Shown here: in pieces, positions 30,093 to 41,645 of the stretch
Numbering within the stretch: position 1 is the stretch's first letter
Layout of the letters: each line of letters opens with the position of its first letter
Source: Ilumatobacteraceae bacterium
Lineage (GTDB): Bacteria; Actinomycetota; Acidimicrobiia; Acidimicrobiales; Ilumatobacteraceae
DNA length: 64,000 nt
NCBI GenBank assembly: GCA_023263695.1
Contig: JALQUZ010000001.1
Coordinates: 51,040 to 115,039 of the forward strand
Direction: 5' to 3'
The notes under the pieces: generated by a model
The model's database searches: none
What the model was told of the DNA's origin: nothing
What the model saw: the letters and a program-made list of their open reading frames with translations, nothing else
Position numbers and translations under genes: made by a program

Positions 30093-32975
30093 CTACGACT
30101 TCTTTTTCAACAACGGTCCGAGGAATTTGCCGGTGTAACTACCCTTCACTCTTGCAACTTCTTCAGGGGTTCCCTCAGCAATAATTCGTCCTCCGCCGTC
30201 GCCGCCTTCTGGACCCATGTCGATAATCCAGTCCGCAGTCTTGATGACATCCAAGTTGTGCTCAATCACCAAAACCGTATTTCCAGTCTCTACGAGGCGA
30301 GCAAGAACGGTAAGCAAACGTCGAACATCTTCAAAGTGCAAACCAGTTGTCGGTTCATCTAAAAGGTAAATCGTTTTACCGGTACTTCGCTTTGCTAATT
30401 CAGCAGCGAGTTTCACTCGCTGTGCTTCGCCACCCGAAAGCGTTGGCGCTGATTGACCCAGGCGCACATATCCCAATCCAACGTCCAACAGAGTCTGCAT
30501 GTGTCTACAAATACGAGGTTGGTTAGAAAAGAAATCAACTGCTTCGGAAATTGGCATGTCGAGAATTTGGGAAATGTTTTTTCCCTTGAACAAGATGTCG
30601 AGGGTGTCGCGGTTATACCGCTCTCCTTTGCACACATCACATGGCACATACACGTCTGGCAAAAACACCATTTCGATCTTGATCGTGCCGTCGCCAGAAC
30701 ATGCTTCACACCTTCCACCTGGAACGTTGAAGCTGAACCGTCCAGGTTGATAACCGCGAACCTTTGCTTCTGGAGTTCCTGCAAAAAGTTTACGAATGTC
30801 GTCAAACACTCCGGTATATGTTGCGGGGTTTGAACGCGGAGTTCGACCAATTGGTGATTGATCCATATCGATAACTTTGTCTAGGTGTTGCACACCGTCA
30901 ACGGCCGTGTGCTTGCCTGGCGCATCTTTGGACTTATAGATCTTCTGCATTAGCGAAGGCAACAAAATGTCGCGTATTAAGGTGCTCTTTCCACTTCCTG
31001 AAACTCCGGTTACTGCGACAAATAATCCCAATGGAATCTTGGCGGTGAGGTTTTGCAAGTTGTGTTCCCGAGCACCACGAATGGTGAGCCAACCTTTTTG
31101 CGGCACTCGTCGTTCGGCAGGCACTGGAACAAACTTTTTTCCACTGAGGTATTGACCCGTGATCGACTTAGCCACCTTTTCGATACCGGCTACTTCCCCG
31201 CTGTACACCACTTCGCCACCATGCTCACCCGCACCAGGACCAATATCGACAATCCAGTCGGCAGCGCGAATGGTGTCTTCATCGTGCTCCACAACCATCA
31301 CCGTGTTTCCCAGATCGCGAAGACGAATGAGCGTTTCGATTAATCGATGATTATCGCGCTGGTGCAAACCAATGCTCGGTTCATCTAGAACGTACAGAGT
31401 TCCAACAAGTCCTGAACCAATTTGACTTGCCAGACGAATTCGCTGAGATTCGCCGCCAGCCAAAGTTGCAGCGGCGCGAGACAACGTGAGGTAATCAAGT
31501 CCGACAGAGAGTAGGAACCCAAGTCGCGCATTGATTTCCTTTGTTACGCGTTCGGCAATCATCTTGTCGCGATCGCCGAGTTTCAGAGTTTTAAGAAATT
31601 CAGCCGATTTACCAATAGACAAATCACATATTTCACTCAAGCTCTTACCATTGACCTTCACGGCGAGTGAAGCTGGCTTCAGACGCTGACCTTTACACGC
31701 CTTGCATGGCACCTCGCGCATATAACTCTCAAATTGCTCACGCGAATATTCACCTTCAGCACTTTCATGTCGCCGCTTGATCCACGGCACTACACCTTCA
31801 TAGGACGTGCTGTATTCGCGCGATCGACCGTATCGATTCTTGTACTTCACCATCAGTGCTTCGCCAGCTCCGTGCATGATGATGTTCTTGTTCTTGTCGG
31901 AAAGCTTTTCCCATTTCACATTCAATGGAATCGAGTGTTCTTCAGCAACAGCTTCGAGCATTCGCTGGAAGTACTGCGTATGGGCTGAACGCCATGGAGC
32001 TATAGCTCCTTGCAAAATGGACAGCTCCGGGTCGGGAACGACCAATTCCTCTTCAACTTCGTAACGCGTTCCCAATCCCAAGCAGGTTTCACAAGCACCA
32101 AAGGGGGAATTAAAGGAAAAGTTTCGGGGTGCAAGCTCGTCAAAACTTGCACTGCACTTGGGGCACGCCATGTGCTGACTAAACGTGATGACTTCGCCTT
32201 GTTCATCAGACTTTCCACTCATAATTTCGATTCCTGCCACACCATCAGCAAGTTTTAGAGCAGTTTCGAGGCTGTCTGTCAATCGTCGATTGATGCCAGC
32301 TTTCTGAACAAGGCGGTCGACGACTATGTCAATGCTGTGGTTTTCGTAGCGCGCAAGTTTGTCGCCCTTCTTTAAAAACTCAGAGATATCGACAACTTGC
32401 TCATCGATTCGAGCGCGGGTGTAGCCCTGCGCAAGGAGTTCACCCAGCAAGTTCTCGTATTCGCCCTTTCGTCCACGAACAACTGGAGCCAACACCTGGA
32501 ACCGGGTTCCAGTCGGCAACTCCAAAATTCTGTCGACAATTTGCTGAGGCGTCTGGCGCTGCAGCGCAATGCCATCCTTCGGGCAATGTTGAATACCGAT
32601 TCGAGCCCACAACAGTCGCAAGTAGTCATAGATCTCGGTGATTGTTCCAACGGTTGATCGTGGATTCTTCGACGCAGTCTTTTGGTCGATGGAAATAGCC
32701 GGCGACAAACCTTCGATCACATCAACGTCGGGTTTATCCATTTGGCCAAGAAATTGACGCGCATATGCACTGAGCGACTCGACATATCTGCGTTGCCCCT
32801 CTGCGTAGATGGTGTCGAATGCCAGGCTGCTTTTTCCGCTTCCCGAAAGTCCTGTAAGCGCAATGAGTTTGTCGCGCGGAACTTCAACGTTGATGTTCTT
32901 GAGGTTGTGTTCGCGAGCGCCACGTACTGAGATAACACCAGCTGAATACGCAGGCTTCTTTTTCGCTGGAGGCAT
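30093..32975 (-). CDS. uvrA: Excinuclease ABC subunit A
   Basis: [50 protein letters not shown]; duplicated ABC motifs and Zn fingers. Confidence 0.98.
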   Translation of the reverse strand: MPPAKKKPAYSAGVISVRGAREHNLKNINVEVPRDKLIALTGLSGSGKSSLAFDTIYAEGQRRYVESLSAYARQFLGQMDKPDVDVIEGLSPAISIDQKTASKNPRSTVGTITEIYDYLRLLWARIGIQHCPKDGIALQRQTPQQIVDRILELPTGTRFQVLAPVVRGRKGEYENLLGELLAQGYTRARIDEQVVDISEFLKKGDKLARYENHSIDIVVDRLVQKAGINRRLTDSLETALKLADGVAGIEIMSGKSDEQGEVITFSQHMACPKCSASFDELAPRNFSFNSPFGACETCLGLGTRYEVEEELVVPDPELSILQGAIAPWRSAHTQYFQRMLEAVAEEHSIPLNVKWEKLSDKNKNIIMHGAGEALMVKYKNRYGRSREYSTSYEGVVPWIKRRHESAEGEYSREQFESYMREVPCKACKGQRLKPASLAVKVNGKSLSEICDLSIGKSAEFLKTLKLGDRDKMIAERVTKEINARLGFLLSVGLDYLTLSRAAATLAGGESQRIRLASQIGSGLVGTLYVLDEPSIGLHQRDNHRLIETLIRLRDLGNTVMVVEHDEDTIRAADWIVDIGPGAGEHGGEVVYSGEVAGIEKVAKSITGQYLSGKKFVPVPAERRVPQKGWLTIRGAREHNLQNLTAKIPLGLFVAVTGVSGSGKSTLIRDILLPSLMQKIYKSKDAPGKHTAVDGVQHLDKVIDMDQSPIGRTPRSNPATYTGVFDDIRKLFAGTPEAKVRGYQPGRFSFNVPGGRCEACSGDGTIKIEMVFLPDVYVPCDVCKGERYNRDTLDILFKGKNISQILDMPISEAVDFFSNQPRICRHMQTLLDVGLGYVRLGQSAPTLSGGEAQRVKLAAELAKRSTGKTIYLLDEPTTGLHFEDVRRLLTVLARLVETGNTVLVIEHNLDVIKTADWIIDMGPEGGDGGGRIIAEGTPEEVARVKGSYTGKFLGPLLKKKS

Positions 32976-32996
32976 GGCAAGCAGACTACTTACTGA

Positions 32997-35027
32997 CTAC
33001 TTCGCGTCGCGTAGTTCACGTCGCAAATCCTTGATTTCGTCGCGCAAACGCGCCGCATATTCGAATTTCAATTCTGAAGCTGCCAAATTCATTTCTTCCT
33101 CAAGAGTCTGGATCAGTCGTCCAAGTTCCTGCTGCGGCAGTGAGCGCAATTCGTTCACTACCTTCTCGCGATCGCGGTCACGTCGTCCACTCTTGGCTGT
33201 CGACAACGAACCTTCAGACGGTCGTAGCACCGCCAAAATATCTCCAACAGCTTTACGAATCGTTTGAGGATTGATGCCATGTTCTTTGTTATATGCGATT
33301 TGCCTTTCGCGACGGCGCTGTGTTTCCCCAATGGCTCGATCCATTGATGGCGTGCGCTTATCGGCATACATCACTACCTGACCGTTTACGTTTCTAGCGG
33401 CACGTCCGATCATCTGAATGAGTGAAGTCTCGCTGCGCAAAAACCCTTCTTTATCGGCATCCAAAATTGCCACCAGTGACACTTCAGGAAGGTCAAGCCC
33501 TTCACGAAGCAAGTTGATTCCCACAAGTACGTCGAATTCGCCGAGTCGCAGCGCACGAAGAATTTCTATTCTTTGAATCGTGTCAATGTTTGAATGCAAA
33601 TAGCGAACCTTCAATCCCTGTTCAAGCAAATATTCACTTAAGTCCTCGGCCATCTTCTTGGTCAGTGTGGTAATCAGGACTCGATCTCCAACTTCCACCT
33701 TGCCGTTAACCATCTCAATGATGTCGTCAATTTGACCCTTTGTAGGCCTCACAATTACTTCAGGATCGACCAATCCCGTAGGCCTTACGATTTGCTCTAC
33801 AACCTGTTGACTCGTTGTTATCTCAAACTTCGCAGGCGTTGCCGAAAGAAAGATGCATTGATTGATCCGTTGCATAGCTTCTTCGAATTGCAACGGACGA
33901 TTATCGGCGGCAGAAGGCAAACGGAAACCGTGTTCGATGAGCGTGGCCTTGCGACTTCGATCTCCAGCAAACTGACCGTGCAACTGCGGAATAGTAACGT
34001 GGCTTTCATCGACAACCAGCAAATAATCGTCGGGAAAATAGTCGAGCAAGGTGAATGGCGGTTCGCCAGGAGAACGACCGTCAATGTGCATGGAATAGTT
34101 CTCGATGCCGTTACAGAAACCGACTTCAGCGATCATTTCTAAGTCGTATTGTGTGCGCATTCTTAAACGCTGAGCCTCGAGCAATTTTCCTTCTGTTTCG
34201 AACTGCTTAAGACGAACCTGCAATTCGTGTTCTATCCCAACTACGGCCTTGCGCATGCGCTCATCTCCAGCAACATAGTGAGTGGCCGGAAAGATCAACA
34301 CCTTACTCATATCATTCACTGTTTCACCGGTCAGAGCGTCAACAATGGTGATTCTTTCAACCGTGTCGCCAAACATCTCGATACGAGTGACTGTTTCGTC
34401 ATATGCCGGTTGCACCTCGATGGTGTCTCCACGAACGCGGAAGTTGCCACGTCCGAGCGTCATGTCATTGCGATCGTATTGCAGGTCTACTAGTCGACGC
34501 AGCAAACTTCTTTGGTCGTAATCAACACCCACATGTAGCTCCAACAGATTGCCGCGGTATTCCTCCGGGTTTCCCATTCCATAAATACAACTCACCGATG
34601 CAACAACAATGGTGTCGCGTCGTGTGAGCAACGCTGCAGTAGCCGAATGTCGCAGACGATCAATCTCGTCGTTGACCGATGAATCTTTTTCGATAAATGT
34701 GTCGCTAGAAGCGATGTACGCCTCAGGTTGGTAATAGTCGTAATAGCTGACGAAATATTCGACGCGGTTCTTTGGGAAGAAATCTTTCATTTCTTGTGCG
34801 AGCTGCGCGGCAAGACTCTTGTTCGGAGCAAGGATCAGCGTCGGCCTCTGCACCTGTTCAATAGTCCACGCAACCGTTGCAGACTTACCAGATCCGGTAA
34901 TGCCAAGCAGGGTTTGAAACCTGTCTCCACGCTCGATACCTGCCGACAACTGAGCGATTGCTTTGGGTTGGTCACCTGCCGGTTGATAATCCGAAACAAC
35001 CTGAAAGCGCTGATTGTCAACGGTCAC
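32997..35027 (-). CDS. uvrB: Excinuclease ABC subunit B
   Basis: [32 protein letters not shown] motif; GTG start overlapping the coaE stop (TAGTG). Confidence 0.97.
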   Translation of the reverse strand: MTVDNQRFQVVSDYQPAGDQPKAIAQLSAGIERGDRFQTLLGITGSGKSATVAWTIEQVQRPTLILAPNKSLAAQLAQEMKDFFPKNRVEYFVSYYDYYQPEAYIASSDTFIEKDSSVNDEIDRLRHSATAALLTRRDTIVVASVSCIYGMGNPEEYRGNLLELHVGVDYDQRSLLRRLVDLQYDRNDMTLGRGNFRVRGDTIEVQPAYDETVTRIEMFGDTVERITIVDALTGETVNDMSKVLIFPATHYVAGDERMRKAVVGIEHELQVRLKQFETEGKLLEAQRLRMRTQYDLEMIAEVGFCNGIENYSMHIDGRSPGEPPFTLLDYFPDDYLLVVDESHVTIPQLHGQFAGDRSRKATLIEHGFRLPSAADNRPLQFEEAMQRINQCIFLSATPAKFEITTSQQVVEQIVRPTGLVDPEVIVRPTKGQIDDIIEMVNGKVEVGDRVLITTLTKKMAEDLSEYLLEQGLKVRYLHSNIDTIQRIEILRALRLGEFDVLVGINLLREGLDLPEVSLVAILDADKEGFLRSETSLIQMIGRAARNVNGQVVMYADKRTPSMDRAIGETQRRRERQIAYNKEHGINPQTIRKAVGDILAVLRPSEGSLSTAKSGRRDRDREKVVNELRSLPQQELGRLIQTLEEEMNLAASELKFEYAARLRDEIKDLRRELRDAK

Positions 35028-35659
35028 TATTTGCTCTTTTGAGCAAGCGAGCCAGCGCCTGCTTGCGCATTCGGCAAGGTTGCAAACCAATCCCACACAT
35101 CGTCTACTTGTTGGCTCAGTGCTTCAGGACTTCCGCTGTTGTCAATAACGCGATCAGCAACCTTCAATCGGTCTTCGCGGCTTGCCTGACTTGCCATTCG
35201 CCGTCGAGCATCGTCTTCATTCATGTTCCGAAATTGAACAAGTCGTGAGATTGCCACTTCTGGATCTACATCGACAACAACCAGTCCCGACATTCCATCA
35301 CGAGGGTTTTCAACGAGTAGTGGCATGTCTAACACCACAACATTTTCTGTGGCCATGTTCGCTTCAATTTGACGAAGAATTTCTTCTCCAATCGCGGGAT
35401 GCATGATCGCATTCAGCCGCTTCAGCATGTCAGCATCACCAAACACCAATTTCGCAACCTTGGCTCGATCGAGTTCACCGGATTCCAGCAAGATGTCACC
35501 AAATTCGTCAACCATCTTTTGCAAAGTGGCAGACCCTTTTTGTTGCAGCTGCTTTGCAATTCCATCGCCGTCAATGATCACAGCACCCTTGCGCGCGAAC
35601 AGCGCAGACACTGAAGACTTACCCGATCCAATTGCGCCTGTTAGCCCAATCAATTTCAT
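35027..35659 (-). CDS. coaE: Dephospho-CoA kinase
   Basis: [39 protein letters not shown]. Confidence 0.95.
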   Translation of the reverse strand: MKLIGLTGAIGSGKSSVSALFARKGAVIIDGDGIAKQLQQKGSATLQKMVDEFGDILLESGELDRAKVAKLVFGDADMLKRLNAIMHPAIGEEILRQIEANMATENVVVLDMPLLVENPRDGMSGLVVVDVDPEVAISRLVQFRNMNEDDARRRMASQASREDRLKVADRVIDNSGSPEALSQQVDDVWDWFATLPNAQAGAGSLAQKSK

Positions 35660-35717
35660 ATGTCTCCAATAAACCTCTGAGTTGCGCTCGCCCCCTGACG
35701 AGCGCAACTACAGAAAA

Positions 35718-37046
35718 CTATGCGCTTGGAGCTTCTGGAGTCGCGGCAGAAACTTCTGCTGCAGTACTAGCTGGAGCCTCAGTTGTTGCAGCGGTGTCGA
35801 AATACTCTGACCACGCTGCCTCACGAGCGCTGTCATCGCCACCAACCCAGTTGCCCTGATCGTCAACTTGGAACTGACCACGATATTCCTCGGCGAGTTC
35901 TCCACCTTCAGCAGCCTGCTTAATGGACAAGCTGATGCGACGACGTGCGAGATCGAGATCGATGATCTTGACCCACAACTCTTCGCCCGGTGTAACAACT
36001 TGCTCTGGCGCTTCAACATGATGAGCAGACATTTCGGAAATGTGCACGAGACCTTCAATTCCGTCTCCCACCTGTACGAATCCACCAAAAGGAACCAACT
36101 TGGTAACACGGCCGTAGACCAATTGACCAACCTGGTGCCCATTAGCAAATTCTTGCCAAGGATCTTGCTGAGTTGCCTTCAACGAGAGGCTGATGCGCTC
36201 GCGGTCCATGTCAACTTCAAGAACTTTTACCGTCACTTCGTCGCCAATGTTGACCACTGCTGTTGGGTTGTCAACATGCTTCCACGACAACTCGGAAACG
36301 TGGATGAGTCCATCCATGCCGCCCAAGTCGACGAATGCACCGAATGCAACAACACTCGAAATGCGACCTGTACGCACTTCGCCAACCTTGAGATGGGTTA
36401 AGAATTCGTCACGAGCTCCACGCTGATTTTGCTCGAGCAAGGTACGACGTGAAAGCACAACGTTGTTGCGATTGCGGTCGAGTTCAAGAATCTTTGCCGT
36501 GATTCGCTGACCGATGTACGGAGCCAAGTCACGTACGCGACGCAATTCAACAAGTGATGCAGGAAGGAATCCGCGTAGACCGATGTCCACGATGAGTCCA
36601 CCCTTAACAACTTCGATGACCAAACCTTCAACGGTTCCATCGGCTGCCTTAACTTTTTCGATGTCGCCCCAAGCGCGCTCGTATTGCGCACGCTTCTTCG
36701 AAAGCAACAAACGGCCTTCCTTATCTTCAAGTGTAAGGACGAGTGTTTCGATCTTCTCGCCCAACTTCACAATCTCGTTTGGATCAATGTCGTTACGAAT
36801 TGACAATTCGCGGGCAAGGATGACGCCTTCGGTTTTGTAACCGATTTCGACAAGTACTTCGTCACGGGTGATGCGTACAACAGTTCCGGTAACAAGTTGT
36901 CCGTCTTTGAGTTCAACAAGAGTTCCGCTAATCGCGTCAGCAAATGACTGCGAAAGGTCACGCTCAGTAATTTGGCGTGGTGTGTAATTTCCTTCTGAGT
37001 CGAAGGTTCCCATTGGTGGGGATTGCATGGTTTGTAGATCGGACAT
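35718..37046 (-). CDS. rpsA: 30S ribosomal protein S1
   Basis: Four S1 repeats, e.g. GLIHVSELSWKHVDNP, GLVHISEMSAHHVEAPEQVV. Confidence 0.95.
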   Translation of the reverse strand: MSDLQTMQSPPMGTFDSEGNYTPRQITERDLSQSFADAISGTLVELKDGQLVTGTVVRITRDEVLVEIGYKTEGVILARELSIRNDIDPNEIVKLGEKIETLVLTLEDKEGRLLLSKKRAQYERAWGDIEKVKAADGTVEGLVIEVVKGGLIVDIGLRGFLPASLVELRRVRDLAPYIGQRITAKILELDRNRNNVVLSRRTLLEQNQRGARDEFLTHLKVGEVRTGRISSVVAFGAFVDLGGMDGLIHVSELSWKHVDNPTAVVNIGDEVTVKVLEVDMDRERISLSLKATQQDPWQEFANGHQVGQLVYGRVTKLVPFGGFVQVGDGIEGLVHISEMSAHHVEAPEQVVTPGEELWVKIIDLDLARRRISLSIKQAAEGGELAEEYRGQFQVDDQGNWVGGDDSAREAAWSEYFDTAATTEAPASTAAEVSAATPEAPSA

Positions 37047-37080
37047 TGGTACGTACTTTCGGTGGATAGGAGAGATGGTC

Positions 37081-37110
37081 CCTCTTGCGAGAGGCCCTAC
37101 CGGCGGTAGG
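37081..37110 (-). promoter_or_regulatory. Tandem hairpins in the rpsA 5' leader
   Basis: CCTACC-GGC-GGTAGG (37096-37110) and CCTCT-TGCG-AGAGG (37081-37094), separated by 1 nt, about 35 nt upstream of the rpsA start. Confidence 0.55.
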
Positions 37111-37139
37111 ACTGGGGAATCACGCTACCAGCGACTGCC

Positions 37140-37877
37140 CTACCTGGATTTGGCGATAACCAGGAATTCAGGCAATTCGGTGCTGCATTCTGCAGAGGAA
37201 TACTGCCCTGGCTCAACACTGGAGATGCCCACCATGTCGAACCCTGCGAGGTTGAACACCAAACGTAATTCCCTTGGCGTATAGCAACCCGTCCACAAAT
37301 CAACGCTTTTTACTTCTCCTTGGTCATTGCGAATGTCTGTCGTTTCGTGGCTCACGCCACTACGGGCGTCAAAATCTGCGCCGTCATGATGTTTAACCGA
37401 AAAGTACGCATTGAAGGCCGACAGCACTATGACACCGCTGGGTTTCAAGCACTTTCGAATTCCAACCAAAATGTCGACATCTTGTCGATCGTCAACCATC
37501 AATCCAAAGGCGCCCTGACACAAGCAAATTGCGTAATCGAATTGTGAGTGAAGTGATGTCTCATACTGCAGTGAACGCGCATCTAGCCGCTCAAATTTCG
37601 CGCTAGTCAGTAACTCCTCCGAAGCATGACGACTCGCGATGTCGATGAAGTCCTTACTTACGTCGATTCCTCGAACGTGCATACCTCTGCGCGCAAGTTC
37701 TAGGCTGTGACGCCCTGGTCCGCAACCGACATCAATAAATGAACTTCCCATTGCTGCGCCAGTTACTTTAAGAATGAAGTCGACTTCCTGGACCGTTCCC
37801 TTGGTAAAGGAATACCTCAAATATGCGGTCTTCATGTGGCTGGCTAAATCTTCAAACCAGTGTTCGCGACCAGTCAT
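37140..37877 (-). CDS. Class I SAM-dependent methyltransferase
   Basis: FIDVGCGPGRHSLELARRGMHVRGIDVS. Confidence 0.9.
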   Translation of the reverse strand: MTGREHWFEDLASHMKTAYLRYSFTKGTVQEVDFILKVTGAAMGSSFIDVGCGPGRHSLELARRGMHVRGIDVSKDFIDIASRHASEELLTSAKFERLDARSLQYETSLHSQFDYAICLCQGAFGLMVDDRQDVDILVGIRKCLKPSGVIVLSAFNAYFSVKHHDGADFDARSGVSHETTDIRNDQGEVKSVDLWTGCYTPRELRLVFNLAGFDMVGISSVEPGQYSSAECSTELPEFLVIAKSR

Positions 37878-37881
37878 GTCG

Positions 37882-40572
37882 TTACGCCTTAGCCGACGCC
37901 CAGCTATCCCCCCAAGCAGCGTTCACTTCCAGTGGAACTTTTAATGCTGCAGCATTCTTCATCTCGTGAAGCACGATCTCGTTCACTTTGTCACGCTCCG
38001 CTACTGGACATTCCACAATTACTTCGTCGTGCACTTGCAAGATGACCGCGCTCTGTAATTGCGCTTTTGCAATTGCCGCGTCAATACGAACGAGTGCAAT
38101 CTTGAAAATATCTGCAGCAAGTCCCTGAATTCCAGCGTTCATTGCTTGGCGCTCACCTGCTTGACGGATACGAAAGTTTGGATTATTCAGTTCTGGAATT
38201 TGTCGACGGCGACCAAACAGCGTTTCGGTGTATCCCTTCGCGCGGGCTTCCTGAATGGTGTCATCCATGTACTGCTTCACATTTGGGAATGCAGCGAAAT
38301 ATGCATCAAGAATTTCACTCGCTTCACCAACTCCAACGCCAAGCCGCTGACTCAGACCGAAAGCTTCCATTCCGTATGCAAGGCCGTACGAAATCATCTT
38401 CGCTTGTGAGCGCATGTCAGAAGTGACTTCCGAGGCATCAACACCGAATACCCGAGCCGCTGTAGCGCTGTGAATATCGATTCCGCGTGTAAACGCATCG
38501 ATAAGTCCAGGATCGTCAGCTAGGTGAGCAATGCAACGAAGTTCAATTTGGTTGTAGTCCGCAACCATGAGCACGCAACCTTCGCGCGGCACGAATGCAG
38601 TGCGGAATACCTTTCCTTCTTCGGACCGAATAGGAATGTTGTGGAGGTTAGGAGCGTCGCTACTTAACCTTCCTGTGCGAGCAACGGTTTGATTGAACGT
38701 TGCATGAATGCGACCGTCTGCTTGAACGGCATCAAGCAACCCTTGGCCGTAAGTTCCGCGCAGTTTTTCAAACTCTCTGTATTGCAACAGTTGATCAATA
38801 AATTCAGGCCACTGATCTCGAATTTTCTCCAGCGTCGCAGCATCTGTGCTGAAGCCAGTTTTGGTCTTCTTGCCTGGAGAGAGCTTCTTTTCCTCGTACA
38901 AGATCTGGCGAAGCTGCGTCGGTGAATTGAGATTGAAGGATTTTCCAGCCAATTCGTGCAGAACCACCGTCAATCGTTTCGTTTCTTGCACCAGATGCTC
39001 GTTAATTGAGGTCAACTGCTTCTTGTCTACCAGTACTCCTACGTGCTCCATCTTTGCCAGTACTCGAATAAGCGGAAGCTCTACGTCGTTGAACAATTCA
39101 CCAACACCCTGCGCCCCAATTTCTTTAGCAAGTGCAGGTATCACGCGCGCCACCGCTACAGCGATGTTTGATGCATCTGCTGAGCCATTGGAAACCTGGG
39201 CATCAAAACTCAACTGACCGTCGACAGCAGGGTTATCTACCCGCGCACTAATACGTTCATCGGTGTAACGAGCTAGGACTTCGTGCGCTTCCAACTTCGA
39301 TTGCGCCGGTTCAAGCAAGTAGGCGGCAATCGCTGTGTCAAAGCCAATCTTTGGAATGTCGACATTGCGATCCAAAAACCAACGCAACATTGGCTTTACA
39401 TGGTGACCCGAAATACAGGCAGTCTTAGAGAATCGGGTCAGCACGGCTTTATCTTCGGCAATGATCGCTGGAATCCACATAACTTCATTTTGAATTAGGT
39501 CAACCACTACGGCAATGCCATCAAGAGCACGTTGGTCTTCATTCAGCCAACCAGCAGCAAGAACAATGCCGTAATCGCCATCGGCAGTATCCAGCGCAGA
39601 AATCGCTTCGGCCGAATTCTTTGCAAACGTAGTCGCAACTTCGATAGCGGAAGAACTTTGATCAATCAGATGATCAATTGCCTGCTCGGGAACATCCGAA
39701 ATAAAACGCGAAAATGCGTCCTTGGTTCGGGCGAGCATCGATTTGAATTCCAACGTCTCGAACCATTTCTGCAACGCTGCAACGTTTGGTTTTGGCGCAG
39801 AATCCAACACGTTGATTCCGAGTGGTGCATCGCGCCTAAGGATCATGATTTTCGCATTTCGCGTTACTCGCTCACGACTTGCATGTAGCGATTCCTTCAA
39901 CTTCGGCGTTTGCGCATCTGCCGCATCAAATATTGAATCGAGTGATCCATATTGATTGATGAGCTTTGCAGCAGTTTTCTCTCCAACTCCGGGCACACCT
40001 TCCAAGTTGTCACTTGGATCGCCACGTAAAGCTGCATAATCGGGATATTGACTCGGAGTCACACCTGTGCGTTCAAAAATTCCTGCCTCGTCATACAAGG
40101 CGTAATCGCTGACACCTCGCTTGTTATACAGAACACGAATGAGTGGGTCTTTTACTAGTTGATAACTGTCTCGATCTCCCGTAACCACAATCAATTCCGC
40201 GCCTTGCTCTTCTGCCTTGGTCGCAATGGTTGCAATCAAATCGTCGCCTTCAAAGCCAGGCGCGTCGATGACAGGAATTCCGAACGACACCAGCAGTTCT
40301 TTGATGATGTCGAGCTGCTGATACAAAATGTCTGGCTGCTGCTCACGCTGCGCCTTGTATTCAGGCACAGCCTCATGTCTGAACGTCTTCTCTCGCCTAT
40401 CGAATACCACGATGACGCCGTCTGGTTTATGGTCCTTCACCAAAGTGTTCAACATGGTGCAGAAGCCGTACACCGAATTTGTTACTTGACCACTTGCCGT
40501 AGCCATGTCTGTTGGCAAGGCAAAGAAAGCGCGATAAGCCAACGAGTTGCCATCGAGCGCCATCAATTTCAT
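37882..40572 (-). CDS. polA: DNA polymerase I
   Basis: 5' nuclease domain (LMALDGNSLAYRAFFALP), polymerase motifs DYNQIELR, KMISYGLAYGMEAFGLS, QVHDEVIVE. Confidence 0.97.
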   Translation of the reverse strand: MKLMALDGNSLAYRAFFALPTDMATASGQVTNSVYGFCTMLNTLVKDHKPDGVIVVFDRREKTFRHEAVPEYKAQREQQPDILYQQLDIIKELLVSFGIPVIDAPGFEGDDLIATIATKAEEQGAELIVVTGDRDSYQLVKDPLIRVLYNKRGVSDYALYDEAGIFERTGVTPSQYPDYAALRGDPSDNLEGVPGVGEKTAAKLINQYGSLDSIFDAADAQTPKLKESLHASRERVTRNAKIMILRRDAPLGINVLDSAPKPNVAALQKWFETLEFKSMLARTKDAFSRFISDVPEQAIDHLIDQSSSAIEVATTFAKNSAEAISALDTADGDYGIVLAAGWLNEDQRALDGIAVVVDLIQNEVMWIPAIIAEDKAVLTRFSKTACISGHHVKPMLRWFLDRNVDIPKIGFDTAIAAYLLEPAQSKLEAHEVLARYTDERISARVDNPAVDGQLSFDAQVSNGSADASNIAVAVARVIPALAKEIGAQGVGELFNDVELPLIRVLAKMEHVGVLVDKKQLTSINEHLVQETKRLTVVLHELAGKSFNLNSPTQLRQILYEEKKLSPGKKTKTGFSTDAATLEKIRDQWPEFIDQLLQYREFEKLRGTYGQGLLDAVQADGRIHATFNQTVARTGRLSSDAPNLHNIPIRSEEGKVFRTAFVPREGCVLMVADYNQIELRCIAHLADDPGLIDAFTRGIDIHSATAARVFGVDASEVTSDMRSQAKMISYGLAYGMEAFGLSQRLGVGVGEASEILDAYFAAFPNVKQYMDDTIQEARAKGYTETLFGRRRQIPELNNPNFRIRQAGERQAMNAGIQGLAADIFKIALVRIDAAIAKAQLQSAVILQVHDEVIVECPVAERDKVNEIVLHEMKNAAALKVPLEVNAAWGDSWASAKA

Positions 40573-40585
40573 AGCGTTATGAATA

Positions 40586-41173
40586 TCACGAATTGGGTGT
40601 GAGGTCGCCGTCAATCACTCGTTGAGCGACGTCTTTCATTCTGGAGCGTGTTGACATGGCTCCTTTTTGAATGAAATCAAAGGCTGCCTGCTCAGTCATA
40701 GAAAACGAATCGATCAGTATTCCTTTAGCGCGGTCCAGCACTTTGCGAAGTTGCAGTTGCTCATCAAGTGCATCGCGTTCACCACTGAGCAACTTCATTT
40801 CGGTAAATCGTCCGATTGCTAGTTCGATGGCAGGAACCAAATCTGTTTTCTGAAACGGCTTGACCAAGTAGGCCAACGCTCCAGCATCGCGTGCTTGCTC
40901 GATCACTTCCCGCTGGCTAAATGCTGTCAGCATCACTACTGGACAAATTTTTTCATCAGAAACCACACGAGCAGCAGCAAGACCATCTAGGCCAGGCATT
41001 TTGATGTCAAAAATTGCGACATCCGGTTTGTGTTCACGAACTAACTCAATTGCTGTGTCTCCACGTCCCGCGTCTGCAACTACCAGGTAGCCCTCTTCTT
41101 GCAACGTTTCTACAAGATCTAAACGAATGATGGCTTCATCTTCAGCGACGACAATTCGAATTGGCTTAGTCAT
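40586..41173 (-). CDS. ANTAR-domain response regulator (PdtaR type)
   Basis: Receiver VVAEDEAIIRLDLVETL..DVAIFDIKMPGLDG..LVKPF followed by ANTAR helices (DRAKGILIDSFSMTEQAAFDFIQKGAM). Confidence 0.92.
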   Translation of the reverse strand: MTKPIRIVVAEDEAIIRLDLVETLQEEGYLVVADAGRGDTAIELVREHKPDVAIFDIKMPGLDGLAAARVVSDEKICPVVMLTAFSQREVIEQARDAGALAYLVKPFQKTDLVPAIELAIGRFTEMKLLSGERDALDEQLQLRKVLDRAKGILIDSFSMTEQAAFDFIQKGAMSTRSRMKDVAQRVIDGDLTPNS

Positions 41174-41499
41174 TACCTGTCTCCTAATTTGTCTAACAGG
41201 TCATCTTGACTTTGCTTCTGTGCAGCTATTGCTTGTACAAGATGTTGTCGCTGCTCCCGCAAGGCCTCTACATGTTTTTGCGCATCTCGATATTCGTGCA
41301 GAGCAAGGGGCGTTTCCGAAACCAGGCTGCGCATTTCCTTTTCGCTTGCATCATCACTCAACGCATCAAGTTGCTCGTCGAGCAGAGACAATTCAATTTG
41401 AAGTTGCTTCAAGTTCTCAGAATTTCGGCGAAGCCGTTTTTCAATGAGCCTGTGGGCAACTCCGCGAATGTTCACATCAGCGAGTGTAGGAGTGTCCAT
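41173..41499 (-). CDS. Hypothetical coiled-coil protein, translationally coupled to the ANTAR regulator
   Basis: Heptad-like, charged helical sequence; stop overlaps the regulator start (TAATG). Confidence 0.6.
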   Translation of the reverse strand: MDTPTLADVNIRGVAHRLIEKRLRRNSENLKQLQIELSLLDEQLDALSDDASEKEMRSLVSETPLALHEYRDAQKHVEALREQRQHLVQAIAAQKQSQDDLLDKLGDR

Positions 41500-41501
41500 G
41501 T

Positions 41502-41587
41502 TGGTGCCCGAGGTGGGAGTTGAACCCACACACCCTTTCGAATAACGGATTTTGAGTCCGTCGCGTCTGCCATTCCGCCACTCGGGC
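41502..41587 (-). tRNA. tRNA-Leu(CAA), CCA encoded
   Basis: Acceptor GCCCGAG/CTCGGGC, anticodon stem-loop ACGGA-CTCAAAA-TCCGT, long variable arm, GGTTCAACTCC, 3' ACCA. Confidence 0.95.
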
Positions 41588-41645
41588 TTGAGTGAAGTGG
41601 GAAACAGCGTACCGACCCTTCGGAAGTTCTACGCTTGTCCCCGAC

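Noticed and set aside
30413-30850. Long antisense ORFs within uvrA and other core genes (e.g. 145 aa at 30413-30850)
   Set aside because: Shadow ORFs opposite strongly conserved genes, with no recognisable family and no independent start signals.
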